Source of the DNA: Chamaea fasciata
Taxonomy: Eukaryota; Chordata; Aves; Passeriformes; Sylviidae
DNA length: 64,000 nt
Assembly: GCA_029207755.1 (NCBI GenBank)
Contig: JARCOQ010000081.1
Coordinates: 310,001-374,000, forward strand
Direction of reading: 5' to 3'
This document shows, in pieces, positions 1 through 12,365 of this stretch. A program made the position numbers and the translations under genes. Each line of letters opens with the position of its first letter. The first letter of the stretch is position 1. A model generated the notes under the pieces. That model did not search any database. It was not told where the DNA came from and worked only from the letters and a program-made list of their open reading frames with translations.

Positions 1-12
1 ATGACCACTCAC

Positions 13-125
13 CTGTCTAAATAATCCACAACGTGGGGACTCTTATTCTTCTTCATGACCATGATTTCATTAAGCGCTTGTTGATTCCTGTTCAGTCCTT
101 GAAGATTGATTTTCTTGATGGCCAC
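13..125 (-). CDS. PAK-like copy L, exon 9 (last one visible)
   Basis: 113 nt, acceptor CTAG at its upstream side and donor GTGAGT at bases 7-12. Identical to the right copy, with the ATP-binding Lys in VAIKK. The gene continues past the window start. Confidence 0.9.
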
Positions 126-3100
126 CTAGAATGACACAGAAAATCAGTAACTTTAGAAGCTGGTGGAATGAGACCACAACACACGTGGTGCGAATGATTT
201 TGCAATGCCACAGGTGAGCTCTGCCAAAGTGCCTTGCGATTAGACAAAGGAGTAATTAGGAACTGACATTCCTACAGCTCATTTCTCTGCTCCTTTGGGG
301 GCCAGTTCCAGGACACGTGGCCACTGACCACAATTTGCCTTGTCCACTTGTTAAAAATGGTGTCTCAACTCTCAGCCCCCAAAGCTCTGAGCACACTCTC
401 TGTTTCTCTGTCCGTACTTCAGAGGAAGAAATGCGTGCCTTGGTACTCTGTGGATACATCTCGGGCTCTAGGCAGGGCTTAGGGCTTTTAGGGACGCCTT
501 GCAGATCTCTCCCCTACATGCAGTTCCCAAGTGCAGCACTGCAGGTGGCTAAGGAACTGCCAGGAACATTCAGATGTATTTGCTGGAAACCAGAAATGAG
601 AATTCAGGACTCTGAAGCCGTAGCCCCAGAGAGCAGTGAGATGCCCCTTTGTTGGAGCAATTGAGAGCCAGGGAGAGCGTCCTTCTCTGAAAGGAACCGC
701 TGCCCCCCTTGCCTTCCTTCTGGCAGCTGAGCAGGACAAAGACTGTCCCAAATGCAGCTGGCAGGCTGGCACCAGTCTGTGCTTCTTGTGCCTTTGCAGC
801 ACAGCTCTAGCCACAGCTGCAGCCACAGCTGACACGAGAGAGGAAAGCCCTGGAGAGCAGCAGAATCTGCAGGGGCTCTTGACATTTACCTGTCGTCCTG
901 TGGCAGTGTTGATCGCTCTGCAAACCTCTCCAAAAGCCCTAGAAACAAAACAGCAGCAAAGAAAGGAGAAGCTATTTAGACCTTGGAGTGAAAGCCAGCC
1001 CAGACAGGAGATGTCTGCTGGAAATGCCTCCAACCTGCAGCATGCAGGAGGGCTCTGCCAGAAGGCAGATGATGCATTTTCCTCTCCAGTGCATGGGCAC
1101 TGGGCCTGTTTCTGAAGCATTGGGCTTTAGTGCCTCAGCTCAAAAGGCCAGGTGATTCTTTCGTCTTGGATTTCAGTTTCTAAACTGGGCAGTTTTTATC
1201 CTGATCACACTATTTCCTTCAGCAAACTCTTGGGAAGAAATGTTCCTTCAAACAGTTATCTGCCTGCTACAAAAAGGGGTGGTTGCTGTTTCTGGCAATG
1301 AAATCCAAGTGTCTGACAATTCCTTCTGACCACACTTCCAAATTCTGGCTGGTACTGAGAGATGGGGCAGACTAACCCCAGTGTCTGAATATGTTTGCAG
1401 CTTGCCTGACTTCACCCTTGACAGATATTCCAGCAGCAAATCGTTGCCCCATGATTGTGTACAAGTAACTGTGGTTGGACTCACCCTCTGCCAACAATTT
1501 CCTCTTCAATGTATTTCCTTCGGGGATTTTCCATGCTCGCCATTTGCCCTGAGGGAAACAAAATGCAAGATGCTTACTTTAAAGCAGAGATCCCACTATC
1601 CAGGAGATACAAAAGGCAGCCCTGCTGGGGCTGTACAGTCTGGCCTTCTGAGTCCTTTGTGGCCAGCTGCGTAACAACAACAACTGCAAGAATTGCAACA
1701 AGACAGGCAGCTCTGCAGTACAAGCAGGCCAGCACTGATTTCTACAGTCCTTTGAAGAGATCTCTTGACAGCAAACAAAGCACAGGGAGATGCATTCCCA
1801 GGAGAGGAGGGCATCTTCCCCACCTTGCAGCACTTTACCAAAAGAATGCCTTTCCCTTTGTAAACCCAAGCAGCTCATGCTCTAACCAATCCCAAGGGGC
1901 CTTCAGCAGCAGGACCCTCACCCTTGATGAGCAGGCGGAGCTGGAAGACGCCCTTGCCCGTGGCCCACGTGAAGAACCACACTGCTTCTCCTGCCCCTGA
2001 CAGCAGGGATCAGTCCCTGCCATTGCACTCGCCCTCTCAGCCCCGCACACGTGCCCACCTTCCCGCAGCGGGCAAGGGCAGCAGGGACAGCAGTGCTCCT
2101 CAGGTGCCGGCGGGACACGGACAGCTGCCCAGAGGAGATGCTGACCCTCTGTGAGCCCAGCCCAGGCCATGCAGGAGCCGGCCCAGAGCAGGGGCTGCTG
2201 CCTCGGGGCAGCTCCGCGCTGCAGCGGCCGGCCGGCAGCGGGACTCTCCCAGCTAAGGAAGGCTCCAGCCTCGGCGCTCACACCAGCCCTCAGGGCCAGG
2301 GCAGCCACCGCCACAAAGCTGCCAAAGCCCAGGCACCAGCACTGACAGGCAATGGCAAGAAGGCACGGCCACACCCAGCCCCTTCCAAGCTGCTGCCCCC
2401 ACTGAGGACACGGCAGGATTGGCTTGGAGAGCAGACACAGCCAGGTGCACGTCAGTGCCCTTTTGTGCCAACAGGTGACGGGAGACAGAGAGTCAGCTGG
2501 GCTCTCTTCTCAGCCCCACCAGCTCTTATCTGAGGGCACAGGACCGGCAGCTGCTCTGGGCAAGAAGCAGCTTCAATGACTTGTGCTGTAGAATCACAAA
2601 GGGCTTGATTTGTTTTCCTAGAGACTGATCTGAGCAGGGCTTGGGCCAGTGGGTAGCATTCTAACAGTCATGGGAATGACTGGGAATCAGGTAGGAAAAA
2701 GTGCCATGGATCTGAGGAATATACAGCAGAGGGGCTGGAGGCTCACTCCTGAGAAATGCCTACAGTGCACTTTTATCTGATCATGCCCCAGGCCTGTGTC
2801 TCTTGGACTTATCTTTCTAGGAACAAAACTAGGATATTAAATACAGATTGTAATAAAAGGATCTGTTTTTTTCATTGGGGGCACAAAAAAACCAGCTCTT
2901 GCTCTCTGTTTCTGCTGTCACCTGATGTTCTTTCCAAAGACTCCTCACTGACAAATATATAATCTTCTCATTAAAAAACCTGCCGATGTAGTAGTGGTAA
3001 ATAGGAACAGTCATCAAAATTACGCCACTGAGACTCATGGGGCAGAAGAGCTCCTTCAAGATGGAGAAAAAACCTCTACCCAAAAAAAATCCGGAAAAAA

Positions 3101-6100
3101 CCCCAAACTAAAACCACAACCAAAAGACAAAATGCCAAAACCAATCACTTTCCGTGAAGGTTTTTTTTGCTTGGATGGCAGATGAGAAGTCAGGAGTCTA
3201 AGGAGAATTTAGGAAGCTGACTATTCTATCCAGTTTGGCCACTAGCACACAGGACTTGCCCAGATCATTTGCTAGCTCACAGCCTTCTGCTGATGCAAGG
3301 ACAACCCCTGCTTCTGCCTTTAGCAGCTGGGGAAGCTCAGGCAAACCCCAGGCACGTCCAAGCTGCCCTCAGAGGCAGCGGGAACACCCAGAGCACTCTC
3401 TTGCTGCCTTGGAGCACAGCCTCTCCTGTGGGGAGCCCTAAATGCTCCTGGGACCCCAAAGTGAGGAGGATCATTGGGTCCAGCTGTGCTGACACGTGCA
3501 CACAATACACTGTCCCTCAGAGAAGAAAGACACAAGACATACTCAGGAGCTCCAGGGACTCATCCTCATCATCCTCCATCTCCTGTTGCTGAGCAGAAGC
3601 CCTGTCAGTGCTGGAGATGAACGAACTGCCCGGCTTCCACTGCACAGCTTGGCCAGCACTAGTGCCTTCAGGTGACACTGCTGCTGCTGCAGGTTCAACA
3701 GAAGAGCCTGTGGAGATCTGAGACAACAAAGGAGTTTGTGTCAGAAAGAAAAGTGGCTGGCAGAGATTAGCCCCAGATCCCATTTCAAGTGCAAGCCCTT
3801 AGCAAGATGCTGTCAGCCACATGCAGGGCTCTGCCATGGGTTTGTTCTGATGTCCACTCCTCAAACTGGATGGCTCAAAGCCAAAGGCTGGTTTGACTGG
3901 AGTGCAAGGCCAGATTCATTGTCCATTTTCTCCAAAATGCATTTGCATGGATTTTCTGAAGGGTGACTGCCAAAATGACCATTCCGCTTTCTCCCAAGGA
4001 CGCTTTTCCCCTTCCAAGGGCTGCAGACACACTTGCAGCTCTTTGTTCAAATGTTCTACCTTCTCCCATGGAGTCCTCTTTTCCTCCGGCATCTTCTGAA
4101 CGTGCCCAACCGGCAGCGCTGCGGCTTGGGACACTTTCTGTGCCTCACAGGAATCTTGGGGCTCCTTGCTGCCAGTCACTTGATGGAAATCTTTGCAGGC
4201 TGCCAGGCGAGATGTCAACACTTCCACCTCAAGTCAAAGAGAACAAAGCAGTCAGAGAGTCCAGCTTGTCCCTGTCAGCCAAGAGTCATCGACTCTGAGG
4301 AAAGGGAGAGGACCAGATTCACAAGGGATACAGACAGCTTCTTTCCAGATCCATCTGGGTCACCGTGTTCACCTGCAAGAACACCTCAAGAAACAAGGAG
4401 AGCAGGAAGAGGCCAGCAGGAATGCATTCAGATGACTGCTGGCCAAAAGGCCAAAGCACTAGTGCCACTGTGCAAGGCAGCAGCTGAGATTCAGCAGAGC
4501 AGGGAGTGTCCTTCAGAGTGCCTGTGGCCCACACTGGAGCAGGATGGCACTCAGAGGCATCACCCCACCCCCCTGCTGCTCTGCAGGGGAAAGGCACGAG
4601 GGGCAGAAAGCACCAGGTTGGTGACTGCAGTGGTTATTGCTCATTCACTCACTTGTTTCTGTAGAGCCTCTTGCTTCTCAAGGAGGAGACCAATTTTCGC
4701 TCGGTCTTCTGCTAGAATCTCCATTTCTTCCTCCAGCCTCTTCTCCCATGCCTTGATCCTAGCCCGAGTTTTCTGCAGCTCTGCCTCCAACTTGTCTCCA
4801 AAGTTCCGTAAAGAACAAGAGACAGAACCTTCCATCAGGGGAGTGGCTACTACTCCTCCGCTTACATGGTTTTGTTGATTGCCCCTCTCCTGATGGAGTT
4901 TCCATTGATCCTCAGTTCTTCTGATGTCTTCCCTGCTCTTCCTCCTTGCTGCCATGGTGTCACTCGGAGGTTTGGGCGGCTCTGCTTGTGCCTCTGCCTC
5001 CACATTCTGTACACACAAATGCAGAGCAAGTGACTGGGAGATGCCATCAGGCTCATCTTTTTCCTTTTTCAGCGTACAAATCATATTCATTCAGCCACTT
5101 CTTTCTGCTTCCCTGCCCACCTCTGCTTCCATTGTAACCCTCCTGTCCCAGTGCTGATCTCTGCAGATGCCAAGGCTCTGTGCTTTCAGTGCCTGGAGGA
5201 CTCCTGGCCTCCTCAGTCCCAAGAGCTCCATTGAATTCCCCTCTCCCTGCCCTTCACTCTGTCCCATTGTGACACTAGCAGTACAATCAGCCTCCATCTG
5301 GGGCTGAAGCTCCAACAGCCTCTTTGGAAGCTGACAGGGAACGTGTCTTTTGCCACACAAGAAAAGAGTGGCCCCCCAAAGATTCATGGACAACACATCA
5401 TCTCTTAGCAGCTCTTTAAAAGCCAAAAGACAGGTGGACTCCGAGTGCCTGCCAGCTCTGCTACTGACTGCTCTGCCTGAAGAGGCAAAAGAACAACCTG
5501 GCAACAAAGGCACCAAAATCCCTGTCTTCAAACAGCAACTCCACTTCCCCAGTGTGTCTCTGAAATGCTCCCGGGTAAGCACAGCCAAGAAGCTCCCGGG
5601 GACAAACCACCCCAAAGAGCTTGTGTTCTCAGATCAAGACTTTTGGTGCCTGTGGGTACTTGGCACGTCTGTGGAGAGGGACAGGTGTCCCCAGACCACA
5701 GCGTCCCCTACGTATCCACCAAGGCTGAGCACAGTGCCTTTGACATGCTCCCTCCTCTGCAGACAGGGAGCCTTCCTGCTCCAGGCTGGCCCCTATCAGA
5801 ATCCCAGCAAGCTGGGGCCTAAACCCGGCAGCTCAAAGCCCATTTTCCAGCTGTCACTGGCTGAGGGGAATGGCTAGGTCTGGCAGGACTGCAGCACTCA
5901 GCATCCTCAGCCACCAACAGCAAGAGCTGGCTGCTCAGAAACTTGCAGCTCTGCCTCGCACTAAAGACAGCACCCTCCAGAAGTGGCACTTACTGTCTGG
6001 GAAAGTTCCGGCTGTGGTGTGACCACAGCTGGAGCCTTGTGGTCATTTGGCTCCTCTTCGGCTTCTTGTCCAGGAGCAGAGGAAGCCAGAGGAGAGTCTG

Positions 6101-7038
6101 CTCTTGGTTCTGGGATCTGTGGACAGACAGGAGCGTGAGACACAGGCCATGACCTATCATTTAGAACCTTCTTTCTCTTCAGCTCTAGAACCAGCTCTAC
6201 TAAGCACAAATCATCAGCCTGGAGAGCAATGGGATTCTAAGTCCCTCAGACTAAATTCTAATGGGCTGATTCAACTGGACACTGCTCCAAATTAGATATT
6301 CCCCCCTGACTACTATCAGGAAGCACATTCTCTCTGCAAAACTGATCTTTTAGTTCTTTTAAAGCTCTGGAATGGAAAATTAGGAAATAGGCAGTGATGC
6401 CTTTGCTCTTGCTGCAGCAGACATGGAAATGGATTTTCTTGCAGCCTACTCAGCTGGCCCTCTACACTCTACTGCCACAGGCCAAGCTCACAGCTTGCTG
6501 CACAATTTTAAACACCAAGAACATCAAATGTTCTTTCCTTACTCACCTCAGGATCATCACCTCTGAATACCCGGCTCAGGTGACCTGCAGTAGGCAAGGG
6601 AAAATGAAGCAGATGCTTTGAGAAAACTGGAGACAACCATTTTTAGAAGACCTTCCAAGAAGGCCTCCCAGTCTACATTTTCAAAGTTGTCCTGCTTGAC
6701 CCAGCAATGGAGGAATTGGCAAACTCTGCTGCCACAGACTCTCCCACGGAGGGAACGCAACCCCTGCAGGTTCCCTTGCAAATGCTGCCCGCACGGCCGT
6801 GGCTACAGATACCCCCTTTTGAGCTGAACATGTTGACAGGAGCTTTACCCAAGCGGCATCCCAATGGCCTTTCTGTTTCCAAATCAACTCAGTCACTAAG
6901 AAAGAGCAGGAAGACACAAAAACCAGGTTAGGTGACACCCAGGGAAAACCTCTACTTACGTGCCAGGTGAGTCAAGAAATAGCAGGAATAAGTAACTCTA
7001 TAAACAGTGAAAACTGCAGCGGCGAGTTGCCCAATCAT
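13..7038 (-). CDS. PAK3-like serine/threonine kinase, second copy, 5' nine exons (cut by window start)
   Basis: The mirror copy of the right-arm gene, transcribed toward the window start. Exons in transcription order: 7038-6960, 6584-6547, 6116-5994, 5006-4653, 4227-4060, 3717-3543, 1548-1485, 938-890, 125-13; later kinase exons would lie before base 1. All nine stay open with matched phases (387 codons plus two nucleotides), and the Gly loop (GRGAFGEV), VAIK Lys and alpha-C Glu are intact. Against the right copy I see replacements in the hydrophobic segment (Gly14 to Arg), the exon 1/2 junction, exons 2-5 and exon 8, while exons 6, 7 and 9 read the same. The copy may be active. Whether it is complete cannot be judged here. 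Confidence 0.8.
890..938 (-). CDS. PAK-like copy L, exon 8
   Basis: Reads [16 protein letters not shown]; two replacements relative to the right copy (Asn for Asp, Arg for Gly), both just after the glycine loop. Confidence 0.85.
1485..1548 (-). CDS. PAK-like copy L, exon 7
   Basis: 64 nt identical by eye to the right-arm exon; encodes the segment leading into the glycine loop. Confidence 0.83.
3543..3717 (-). CDS. PAK-like copy L, exon 6
   Basis: Protein sequence reads the same as in the right copy, from ISTGSSVEP to the acidic [13 protein letters not shown]; acceptor and donor are also shared. Confidence 0.68.
4060..4227 (-). CDS. PAK-like copy L, exon 5
   Basis: Open frame continuing to 3916. 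The exon end is uncertain for the same reason as in the right copy (the alternative donor would end it at 4033). Val replaces Leu in the CEAQK(V/L)SQ segment. Confidence 0.42.
4653..5006 (-). CDS. PAK-like copy L, exon 4: coiled-coil
   Basis: 118 open codons. The coiled-coil end reads EILAEDRAKIGLLLEKQEAL where the right copy reads [20 protein letters not shown]. The in-frame 60-nt middle piece and the GG at the expected acceptor are shared with the right copy. Confidence 0.57.
5994..6116 (-). CDS. PAK-like copy L, exon 3
   Basis: 41 codons between a CCACAG acceptor and a GTAAGT donor. Compared with the right copy: Leu for Pro, Glu for Asn and Thr for Pro, plus about three silent differences. 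Confidence 0.57.
6547..6584 (-). CDS. PAK-like copy L, exon 2
   Basis: 38 nt bounded by CTGCAG acceptor and GTGAGT donor. Reads [13 protein letters not shown] with the junction codon; the second-last acidic position is Asp here and Ala in the right copy. Confidence 0.52.
6960..7038 (-). CDS. PAK-like copy L, exon 1
   Basis: Same start context as the right copy (ATG at 7038, A at -3). It differs by Arg at residue 14 inside the hydrophobic segment. The donor context is GGCAC|GTAAGT rather than GGCAG|GTAAGT, so the junction codon is Arg, not Gly. Confidence 0.52.
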
Positions 7039-7639
7039 TGTGGCAACTGCTGTGCAAGTTTGCCAACTGTTCTCCAACACTATCAAAAGCAAGTCTCCTG
7101 TCAGTGTGCACGTGCCCACTGACAGACGCCTCAAGCTGCAGGACGCTCCTGCACTGAGCAAGCTCAAGAGCTGCTCTGACACCCCTGAGGCCTTCCGGGC
7201 ACCAAGGCAACCTTGCGATGTCACCATGACCACGTGGCAACCATGCCCCGACATCACAAAGCAAAGCCCCGTGATGGTCTGTGAATCGATAGAGATGGAT
7301 AGAGTGATGTTTGTGTTGGTCTAGGCTGCATTTTTACCTTTCCCCCCTCAGCTGCCTGTTTCAGCTCTTGTTTCTCCCCCTGTGCCCCCTGTGTCCCCTG
7401 TTGCTGTGCTGGGTCCCAGCTGGCGGCCAGGCTGGGCGGAGCAGCAGTTCCAGCCTCGGCTGTCCCTGGAGCGCTGGGAGCTGCCGGTGGCCCCAGGCAC
7501 TGTCCCCTGAGCCAGTGACATCTGCTGTCCTTGTCGAGGGGTGCTGCTCTGCAGGGGAGGAAGCAAGAACAGAGTGAAAGGCTTTGAAGATGGGGCAACT
7601 GGAATCCCTCTGCTTAGGTTTCTGTTTAAAGATATATGG

Positions 7640-8330
7640 ACTGTAGCATAGAGAGGAATAACTTCATGGATATTTACATATGCGGGTTGCTTATTGTATA
7701 GGCATATTTCTGTATGTATCTTGGTATATTTATAAATGTATGCTACCTATATATGTGTCTGTATATATGCATACATCTTTGTAATAACATATGTATATAT
7801 GGATGTAAGTATATGTATATGTAAGTATGCTGTTCTATCTGTGTTTTCATTCTATTTCCCATGAATACAGTTGTGTAGGTATTTCTATTTATGCAGTTGG
7901 AGTTATGTGGCTCTTTAATTAGGTATATTGGTATTCCTAGAAGTAAATATATCTAGTTTTCTATTTACATCTGTGTATTGACTTCTGTATTTTGAGGTGG
8001 GTGTATCTGGGTGTATCTTTCTATTTAAACATGTATGGAGATGTATAGTTGTGTCATTGTATCGATTGAGATCTTTGTAGACGACTGTTTAGATAGAAAT
8101 ACTGATATTTTTGTATTCCTAGATGGGCTTTAGGCTTGCAGTAATATCTAATAAATTAAGTTGCTAAACACCTAATTGATCTTTGTGTCTAGTGAGTTGT
8201 TGTAGATGTTGGCAATAAATTAAGGTTTTCTTAACTGAAGTGGATATTTCTATATTTTTACATAGCATTGTTGTAAAAATTTAAAAAATCCCTTTTTTTA
8301 CTTAAATTGAGATATATAGGTAAATTAAAT
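7640..8330. repeat. AT-rich microsatellite-like block, left arm
   Basis: TATATGTATATGTAAG-type repeats and general T/A-rich sequence upstream of the left kinase start. The part at about 7896-8246 has no match in the right arm. Confidence 0.7.
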
Positions 8331-8339
8331 ACATAGTTG

Positions 8340-9047
8340 TATAGTGTCAGCGCCGGTGAAGCATTTTGTAATAAATGACATTTTCCATGTGAAATCAGTT
8401 CTGGTGTATTTGTCGATCAGCAGTGCAGCTGTAGGAATCTGCAAGAAAATACAATTGTCAACTGCGATGGGTGTTTTGTGATTTGTGCTGTCCAGAGCAA
8501 TGAGCAGTTGTAAATACTGGAGGATTTTGGCCATGGAAATCTCCATCCATGCCCAGCACATGCCCCACTTGCACTCAGGCTGCGCAAGGAAAGCACAGAT
8601 TTGGGATGGCAGCAGAGCCACACCTTGGCTGAGAACTCACTGCAAGGGCGGCTGAGAAAACTCCGGGACTCCACGGAGCCTTCAAGTCCAACCAGAGCCA
8701 CCCAGGGAGGACAAATCCACCCGCCATGCCATGGGCAGCTCTTCAGGAAGCGCTCCAAGTGTCCCTCTGAAGGTCATCCTGAAGCCCAGGAGCCAACAGG
8801 GATCCTGAGCCAGCTCCGCTGCCTTTGGCAGCACTTTGCAAACGAGCTGCAGCAAGGGGGAGGCCGCAGGGACTGTGCTGCAGGCTGGGGATGAAGGAAG
8901 GGCCATGGACACTTGGGCTGAAATTCTCAGAAATCCACAAGGATGGTGAAGAACTGGGAAGCAACAAGTTCTCACAGCCACAACAGTGACGGAAGCCCTT
9001 GGTGTGAAGTTCCCTGGGGGAACTCCCAAGGGAGTTGCTGCTCGGAT
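8340..9047. other. Inner end of left arm, no recognised gene
   Basis: Moderately GC-rich sequence shared with 16610-17310 in the other arm. Several overlapping open frames of about 100 codons occur on both strands and are shared by the arms only because the arms are nearly identical. I see no domain or splice pattern that supports a gene. Confidence 0.5.
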
Positions 9048-9789
9048 CAGCAGCAGCAGAAGCCAGCAGGATCTGCCCCTTTTCCTGGCTCTGTGTGCAG
9101 GGCACAGGCTGTGATGGCCCCTGCCCCACAAAGCCCTTGCCCATGGAGGCTGCAGGCTCAAAGCAATCCCATTGCAGAGAGAGGCTTTGCAGTTGAAGTC
9201 CACTGCCCTTGTGTTTCGGGCTGGAATGGCTCTCATGCCAAAGCACAGCAGGTAACCAGGGCTTTGGGAGGCACAGACTTTAGAGGGAAAGACAGATCAG
9301 GCACTCACATGCCTGAAACTCCTTCAGCTCTCTTCTTCTGTAGAATGAGAAAGAAGCAAGCTGGGGAGAGGCACATGCAGTCCTTTGAAAAAACACAGTG
9401 TCTAACCAGTCCTGTGGCAGAAGAAAAATGGGTCACAACCTTGCCTTGTTTTCATAGCCTGCATCTTCTGCAGAGGAGACAATGGGATGGACAGGAGGAA
9501 GGGGAGGGGAGGAATGACTGTGTTAACCCAGTCTGCCTTGCTGTGTACTACTATACTTTGCAGCAGTGAACATTAGAGGTAATGCCAAATTCCTATTTAG
9601 CACCATGACACACTGCTGCTTTATTGCAAAACTGCCTCAGCATTGTTATAAATACATATTAAGTGTTTGTCTTTTTACAAATATGAAAATGAATCTTAGA
9701 TGTGTTATGGTAGAAAGTTATGCTACAGTTATATACCCTCTTGTAGTAGTGGGATAAATACAGTTTTTAGGCTATAGCAGATGCTTTTT

Positions 9790-10240
9790 GTAACTAGTTA
9801 AAAAAATTACAAAAAAATTGGAGAAGCAATGAAGAAATTCCTCACATAATCTCATGTGGATAGACACAATAGCAAGGACACCGACGACTCCAATGGGAAG
9901 AATTTATTGCCTTCGTTATCAAGAGATTTACGACTTTGTGGAGGCATGAAAAATTTATGTGCAAGAAAGAATGGTGGGAGAGAAAAGTTGCAATTAAGCA
10001 GGAACACCTAAAGTCAAAAGGAATGTGTAAATCACATACGAAATTTATGAATACGCAATAACCTATGGTATTTAAAGGAAAGATCCTTTGTTAGCAAGCT
10101 GTGCTTTGGGTGGAAACACCAGGCACCCAGACGTCTGTAGTTTTGCTTTTCTTATGTCTCTTCTTATTGTTTATTATTAAACTTTTAAAATTTTAACAAA
10201 AACTGAACTGTGTTTTTCTCAGAGAAAATCAGCTGAATTT
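9790..10240 (+). mobile_element. Possible solo LTR of an endogenous retrovirus
   Basis: The order of signals resembles an LTR: a TATTTAAAGG TATA-like box near 10068, a stretch with GTGGAAACACCAGGCACCCAG, then ATTAAA near 10177 and a T-rich downstream end. No internal viral genes follow. The ends and target-site duplication were not found, so the borders are approximate. Confidence 0.4.
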
Positions 10241-12000
10241 CTTGTCAGTTTAAGCAGATGTGGTGAGAAACAGTGACAGTGATTCAAACAGGTTTTCTAA
10301 CCTTGTCATCCAGAGGGAATTTTGGCTTGCTTTTTCTTCACTGTATGCGAAACGTTTTGGAGTTGTTCTGGATCCTTCGAGGAGGTATCCACAACCGACC
10401 AAAATAGAAAAGGGGGATTATGGCATTCATTCTCTTTTAACACCTATTTGCACTAAGCTCTAGCTTCAGCTTAGTAAGGAAAAGGAGAGATTTTCTTTAG
10501 TCATGCAGTGCGGAATCATTGGTGTAGGAACAGCCACAATTCCAGGTGTAAGAACAGTGTGTTCTTGCTCTTAACAGGACATTGTGGACAAAAAAAAGCC
10601 CCCAAATCCTCACGATTCACCTCTTAGGTAAAACCAGAATGGTTCATGGTGTCAAACTAGCAAGTGATGGAAATAACAAATGTCCCTGGGCTGGGGCAGA
10701 AGTCTGGGAGTCAAAGGCTTGGGAAAAGAGAGCTGGCAAAGCCAGCCCAAGCTGCAGGCTGGCATTGGGCTCAAGGCAAGAAGGAGCTTGTGCTGCCAGC
10801 ACGGGAAGGGACTCCAGGCACAGGAGCTGGCCGGTGGCAGGAGCAGCTGCTGCTGTCACCACCAGGGAAGGGCTGGCAGCGCGCAGGAGCAGCGGGCACA
10901 TTGCTGGTGGGGACAGCTGGCAAGTTGGAGCGGGCCAAGCGAGGATCAAGAGAGGCTGCTGCTTGTTGTAAAAGTAGTTTTTGACATGGTTACACAAGTC
11001 TCACCAAGGTCAGAGCGTTACAGTCTGTGCCATTCTGCAAAATGGCTTCTAGCACAGAGTCCCCATGTGCCAAGCAGAAGCGGCAGCAGCTGCACCCCCA
11101 ATCCAATGCATTCTATTCCTAAATCATCCAATCTGCTACAAACACGATGCTCTTCCTGTCTTTTTGCACCTGTCCTGGTCTAACACAGTTGTGGGACAAT
11201 GGTGGTCGTTTCTTACACAAGGGCCTACGCCTACAGCCTTTCGATTCAGTCTAGCAATGTCAGCAATGCTCTGTTATGTTTATGATATGTCTAGGACTTA
11301 GTGAACTTTGCGCGAGGTAATGCTACTGAAGTTTAAACTGGACTTCAGGGCTTTTCTATCAACTAATACAGTGTCCGATGTGCTTAAGGCACTTAAGGCA
11401 GCTTTTTACTCACCTAAAACTAAAACTTCCATTCCCACTTCTTGCCCGTGTGACTTTATGGATCTCAGTTTTTCTGAGAGTTTCAAAGCAAGCCCTGCAT
11501 TCTTTTCTGCCTCTTAGCCTGTGTGCACGGGGTCCTGGGAGATTTCTATCTGGTTTCCAACAGGGCTGGGACACAGCTCCGTGGGTCCCTTCTCTTCTTG
11601 TTCCCAGGTCTCCACACGGTGCAGGTGGTTTCCAGCTGTGACCTCCTTTCCAATGAAGAATCCATGGATCCCCCCAGTACAGCTGCAAGGGGTAGGATTT
11701 GATCTCCTTCCAGCTGGGATCCAGGAGCCTTGCAGTGTCCCATGGTTCCAACTGGATGACCCCAAGGTGCTGGGAATGCAAAGGGATGATGGTGGAGCAG
11801 ATGAAGCATTAGTTGCAACACACGTGTGTGGAAGAGCCCCTAAAAGGCATCAGATATGGTCAGGAAGCCGTGGAGCAGAGAGGTGGGTTTGGGAGAGGAA
11901 GGGCAATTCCTCTGGGAATGTGGGCTTGAGAAATGAGGCACTTGGGAATGGCGGAATTGCCGTGGAATTTCCATGGCTGTATCTCACTGTCATCTCTCCC
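10241..12000. other. Unrecognised spacer sequence
   Basis: Mixed sequence with a GC-richer patch at 10680-10970. Overlapping open frames of 100-170 codons occur on both strands of this patch, which is what GC-rich non-coding DNA gives. No family motif is recognised. Confidence 0.4.
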
Positions 12001-12012
12001 GGCGCGGGGGAT

Positions 12013-12365
12013 CAGGTGTAGCCAGGGTTGCGGCGGTCCGGTCCGGGGGCGGGACGAGGACGACTCGTGCAGGCGGGGTTTTGGGGCCGGGGCTGGCGCG
12101 AGGGAATGGGTCTTCCCGGGCTTCACCAACCAGGTCCGAAGGCCGACCCGGGAGAGCAGGTGTACCCAGGATTCACCAGCCAAGTCCTGGGTCAGAACGG
12201 CAGCGGACAACAGGTCTACCCAGGGTCCTGGAGGTCCAGGGACGGGATGAGCGGTCTAGCCAGGATTTTGGAGCCAGGTTTGGCGGGCGGCGCGGGGGAA
12301 CAGGTCTACCCCGGCATTCGGCAGCCAGGGACCAAGTCCGACCGCAGACAGCAGGTCTCCCCAGG
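12013..12365. repeat. Degenerate tandem repeat of about 50 bp at the 3' side of the HSF-like gene
   Basis: CAGGTSTACCCAGG-like cores start near 12013, 12106 (weak), 12157, 12211, 12252, 12301 and 12352, at spacings of 41-54 bp (93 across the weak one). Each is followed by variants of ATTCACCAGCCAAGTCC. The stop codon of the HSF-like frame lies in one unit. Confidence 0.65.

Larger units (their letters stand above)
1..9047. repeat. Left arm of a large inverted repeat (extends past window start)
   Basis: The segment is the reverse complement of 16610-25316. Base 1 pairs with 25316, where the exon-donor sequence ending GGTCAT is matched. The inner end is lost near 9047/16610, just after a shared run that reads GGAGTTGCTGCT on the plus strand here. 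Paired coordinates sum to 25317 at the outer edge, 25322-25323 over most of the arm, 25309 near 7 kb and 25657 past 8.3 kb, so indels are few. By eye the identity is very high, in introns as well as exons. The outer boundary lies outside the window. Confidence 0.95.
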
